Source: Collinsella aerofaciens
Lineage (GTDB): Bacteria; Actinomycetota; Coriobacteriia; Coriobacteriales; Coriobacteriaceae
Assembly (NCBI GenBank): GCA_008671285.1
Contig: RPYR01000249.1
Location: 1 to 15,479, forward strand
Length of the DNA stretch: 15,479 bases
Direction: 5' to 3'
Part shown: positions 13,275 through 15,479 of the stretch, piece by piece
Position numbering within the stretch: the first letter of the stretch is position 1
Layout of the letters: each line of letters starts with the position of its first letter
Notes under the pieces: generated by a model
The model's database searches: none
Seen by the model: only the letters and a program-made list of their open reading frames with translations
What the model was told of the DNA's origin: nothing
Made by a program: the position numbers and the translations under genes

Positions 13275-13613
13275 TTGAAATATCTCGTCGAGGATTGCGA
13301 TGATCCGGCGGATCCCGTCCAGGACTACGCCGAAGCCAAGGAGATTATCCGCCGGGTACTCGGCTCCCACCCATCGGTGAGACGAGCCGGCATGTTCGGC
13401 TCGTTCGTCCGCGGCGAGCAGAAGGACTCATCCGACGTCGACCTGCTTCTCCAGGTCGACAGCAAGGACGCCTTCGAGATTATCGGCATCGGCCTCACCC
13501 TGGCCGAGGAGCTCGGGCGGGACGTGGACATGCTGACGACACTCCGTGGGGCCACGAGCAGTTTCATCGAGAACCTGAAAAGAGAGGGACGTCTCATCTA
13601 CAGGAGGGATTAA
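13275..13613 (+). CDS. MNT-type nucleotidyltransferase, MntA-like
   Basis: Minimal nucleotidyltransferase of 112 residues. The polymerase-beta-fold signature GS-x10-DxD is exact: Gly42-Ser43 (MFGSFVRGEQ), Asp54 and Asp56 (SSDVDLLL), with a third acidic position at Asp85 (GRDVDML). In characterised HEPN-MNT pairs such enzymes AMPylate and silence a HEPN ribonuclease toxin. No HEPN gene (RX4-6H motif) lies on either side. The start is TTG 13275 with AGAAGG about 7 nt upstream. Stop TAA is 13 bases before the second nucleotidyltransferase gene, so the two must be co-transcribed. The product could be an orphan antitoxin, or the partner of the next protein. Confidence 0.85.
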   Translation: MKYLVEDCDDPADPVQDYAEAKEIIRRVLGSHPSVRRAGMFGSFVRGEQKDSSDVDLLLQVDSKDAFEIIGIGLTLAEELGRDVDMLTTLRGATSSFIENLKREGRLIYRRD

Positions 13614-13626
13614 GGAGAGGTGGGCC

Positions 13627-14292
13627 ATGAGAACCCTTGAAGAGGCACGCGACACCCTTCAAATCTCGCAAGAGGATATCGATTTCCTCGTCGACGGCAT
13701 CAGGCGAGCCGGTGAGCCAATCGCCATCATCGCCTACGGGTCGCGAGCCCGCGGCGAAGCCGGGAAGAATAGCGATTATGACATCCTCGGTCTTTCCGAG
13801 TTGACCGGAAGGGAACTCAAGGAGTTCTCGATTGTAGCCAATGTCCAACTGTTCAGATTCGGGAAGGACTTGGATTTCTTCATCGGCAACGTGGATGATT
13901 TCAGGGCTGCGGTTCAGCACGGCCGAAGTTTCGCCACCGAGGTCGCCAGGGACGGCGTGATTCTCTATGGAACGGTTGGAGGTGGCAAGAACGAGGATGA
14001 GAGGACACCGATGGAGTTCAGGCTTGCAGACGGAACCGCGATCACGGACGAGGACATCGAGCGCGAGTGCGCAGAGTATGAATCCGGCTCTTGGTCGGGA
14101 AACCTGACGAGCCTCCGCGTCGGCCGCCCCAGGCTTTCCGATGGGGAGGACGACGCCAACCTGTCCTTCAAGTGCCCGAAAACGGATGCCGACCTCATCG
14201 AGAGGGCGGCCGCAGCGTGCGGGATGCAGAAGTCTGAGTTCCTGCGCTCGGCCGCAATCGAGAAGGCCGAGAAAATCCTCAGGTCGGCATAG
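13627..14292 (+). CDS. Nucleotidyltransferase fused to RHH antitoxin-like domain
   Basis: Protein of 221 residues with two modules. Residues 1-117 are a second MNT-type nucleotidyltransferase: Gly38-Ser39 (AYGSRARGE), Asp50 and Asp52 (NSDYDIL) in exact GS-x10-DxD spacing, and Asp83 (KDLDFFIG). Residues 118-128 (GGGKNEDERTP) are a linker. Residues 129-221 look like a whole antitoxin: MEFRLADGTAITDEDIE, VGRPRLSDGE, then a ribbon-helix-helix segment NLSFKCPKTDADLIERAAAA followed by CGMQKSEFLRSAAIEKAEKI, similar to DUF1778/TacA-type and related actinobacterial antitoxins. Met129 (14011) has its own Shine-Dalgarno GAGAGG 6 nt upstream, so the second module may also be made alone. The main start has AGGAGAGG 6 nt upstream. 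Strong terminator 16 bases after the stop. I know of no described protein with this fusion. Confidence 0.85.
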   Translation: MRTLEEARDTLQISQEDIDFLVDGIRRAGEPIAIIAYGSRARGEAGKNSDYDILGLSELTGRELKEFSIVANVQLFRFGKDLDFFIGNVDDFRAAVQHGRSFATEVARDGVILYGTVGGGKNEDERTPMEFRLADGTAITDEDIERECAEYESGSWSGNLTSLRVGRPRLSDGEDDANLSFKCPKTDADLIERAAAACGMQKSEFLRSAAIEKAEKILRSA

Positions 14293-14308
14293 AACCCATT
14301 AGAACGAC

Positions 14309-14340
14309 AAGGGGGCGGAGAAAATCTCCGCCCCCTTTAC
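14309..14340. terminator. Bidirectional terminator
   Basis: AAGGGGGCGGAGA pairs with TCTCCGCCCCCTT around AAA or A4, with a T-run (CCCCTTTA) on one side and AAGG on the other. It separates the convergent nucleotidyltransferase operon and serine recombinase gene. Confidence 0.85.
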
Positions 14341-14927
14341 TTACTTCCTCCTGACGCCCACCAGGCCGCGGCTTCGGAGAATGCGGTATAGCGTTGATTT
14401 TGAAATGCCCATGGCAGAGCAGATATCTGGAATTGGCGTTTCCCGAGCGAGGTAGAGTTTCACGGCGGCGTCCGCTTTGACATCGGCGATACGCGGGCGG
14501 CCTCCGACGTTGCCGCCGTGGCTCCGCTTTATGGCGATGCCCTCCGCTTGACGCTGCTTGATCAAATCTCGTTCAAGTTCTGCGGTGCAAGCGTGAGTTC
14601 CCAAGACAAACCGACCGAATGCCGTGTCCAAGTCTACGGGCTGCTTCAGAGAGATTAGCTTGACCCCTAGGTTGCGGAACATCAGGTCATAGTTGAGCAG
14701 TTGTCTGGTCGACCTCGACAGCCGTTCCCAGCTTTCGACCACCACTTCATCACCGCGCTTCATTTTCTTGAACAAGTTTTTTGCTGTGCGCGGTCGCCCT
14801 CGCGAGCGGCGGTCTCCTTGTCTTTGTAGATGCGTTCGTAAGCAATGCCGGCGTTCACCAACGCTTCGATTTGGCGGTCAAGCTTCTGGTCTTTCGTACT
14901 TACACGGGCATAACCGTATCGTGTCAT
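14341..14927 (-). pseudogene. Serine recombinase (resolvase/invertase), frameshifted
   Basis: Site-specific recombinase of the Hin/resolvase group. The first frame starts at ATG 14925-14927 with AGGAGG 7 nt upstream and gives MTRYGYARVSTKDQKLDRQI (catalytic Ser10, Arg8) as far as ETAARE. The rest of the catalytic domain (LFKKMKRGDEVVVESWERLS, RSTRQLL), the TAELERDLIKQRQAEGI helix and the HTH (IPDICSAMGISKSTLYRILR) lie in the -1 frame, ending at 14341. The switch falls between 14776 and about 14806. A 2-nt insertion near GAGGGCGACC would restore a family-like ERPRTAKNLFKKM; alternatively the A6 run at 14781-14786 could allow -1 slippage. As read, the first frame stops after SRK, so the enzyme is probably dead. 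Confidence 0.8.
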
Positions 14928-15479
14928 TTTTCAGCCTCCTGCCTTGTCTTTTGATTTTCTCATAGGAATGCAAGAGGAGGTTTTGGCACTCGATTTGCAT
15001 GGCATCGATGACTTGATTTCCTAGTGTCTGGCGGCATACGTTTTGAGACCGGCAAGCTGATGCCGGCTCGAGGACAGCGGCCCGGTGCACCGGGCCGATC
15101 GATAGCGGTCTCAGGTGCACAGCGCAGTTTCTCAGGGCTCGCATATATAGGAAGACTTGATTGGCAATCGATTTTAATGAAGTCGGCAGCGCATGTCAGA
15201 GTTTTCAAAAAATTTAACATTCCACCCTTTATATCCGCACGCGCGTAATTCAAATAATAAGTACCTGATATCACTGACATGTGACACAATCTCAAGAGCA
15301 CTGAACAGAATCATCAGTCCAATCATGGCATAACAGGCAGACGCACCTTCAAGAACTATTCAACAAAGAACAATCTCCGAGACGCCAATAAGAACTGTTA
15401 TCAGGCGCTCTGCCTTTTTGCTCTCGCAGCTCGCATAAAAAGGCGGCAAAGCGCACAAGATCACATATAGCCCGGGTAG
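14928..15479. other. Right end of window: inverted repeats, no convincing gene
   Basis: I see no gene with good codon pattern and start site here. Two structures stand out: nested inverted repeats at 15044-15113, and GCCTTTTT/AAAAAGGC (15412-15419 and 15437-15444) near the right edge, possibly a terminator. The stretch 15140-15400 is AT-richer than the rest of the window and shows nothing I can name. Confidence 0.4.
15044..15113. repeat. Nested inverted repeats (cruciform or three-way junction)
   Basis: An outer pair TGAGACCG (15044-15051) / CGGTCTCA (15106-15113) encloses a perfect 20-bp palindrome, CGGCCCGGTG and its mirror (15078-15097), and the outer left arm can instead form CCGGC/GCCGG (15049-15065). 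It lies about 120-190 bp upstream of the serine recombinase start, so it could be a recombination site, an operator or part of an RNA. Confidence 0.6.

Larger units (their letters stand above)
10209..15479. mobile_element. Integrated element in tRNA-Pro, one end (other end outside window)
   Basis: Left boundary set by the tRNA-Pro fragment; the element holds the tyrosine integrase, a small membrane protein, the nucleotidyltransferase pair and a serine recombinase remnant. The right boundary is not in the window, and no replication, conjugation or phage structural gene is visible, so whether it is a prophage, ICE or satellite island is open. Confidence 0.7.

Noticed and set aside
14878..15301. 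Minus-strand frames upstream of the serine recombinase
   Set aside because: They run through the nested inverted repeats, lack good start sites and show no recognisable motif.

Overview
The window is from a high-GC Gram-positive gut actinobacterium of the Coriobacteriia, almost certainly Collinsella aerofaciens. The strongest evidence is the protein at 4576-5367, which I recognise as the C. aerofaciens NADPH-dependent 7beta-hydroxysteroid dehydrogenase (7beta-HSDH). The chromosomal block at the left, with a CDP-alcohol phosphatidyltransferase, a GarA-like FHA protein, an FtsR-like MerR regulator, apt and a NlpC/P60 hydrolase, fits an actinobacterial core genome.

Region 1 (about 1-3975, minus strand) is one tightly spaced cluster read right to left: pgsA-like, FHA, ftsR-like, apt, then a secreted NlpC/P60 cell-wall hydrolase. 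The hydrolase gene is broken by one in-frame amber codon that separates the exported coiled coil from the catalytic domain.

Region 2 (3976-10074) is accessory DNA bounded by two direct copies of a 95-bp sequence (7 mismatches). Between them lie 7beta-HSDH with a nine-codon leader ORF that overlaps its start, a 36-bp near-palindrome, a putative structured RNA with its own -10 box and terminator, a HTH protein gene right after that terminator, a 673-residue protein made of two tandem GGCT-plus-Cys-rich units, and the decayed remains of a YafQ-type toxin-antitoxin pair.

Region 3 (10209 to the right edge) is one end of an integrated element. A 45-nt 3' fragment of tRNA-Pro(GGG), still followed by a tRNA-type terminator, marks the attachment site. 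An intact tyrosine integrase lies next to it. The cargo visible here is a small membrane protein, a 16-bp tandem repeat array, a small acidic ORF, two consecutive MNT-type nucleotidyltransferases (the second fused to a ribbon-helix-helix antitoxin-like domain), and a convergent serine recombinase gene with a frameshift. The last 550 bases hold inverted repeats but no convincing gene.

The best candidate for an undescribed system is the nucleotidyltransferase / nucleotidyltransferase-RHH pair in the integrated element. It has the active-site motifs of MntA-type antitoxin enzymes, no visible HEPN partner, and an internal start that could release the RHH domain separately. The duplicated GGCT protein and the RNA at about 5777-5989 come next. 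All identifications were made by reading the sequence; no database search was run.
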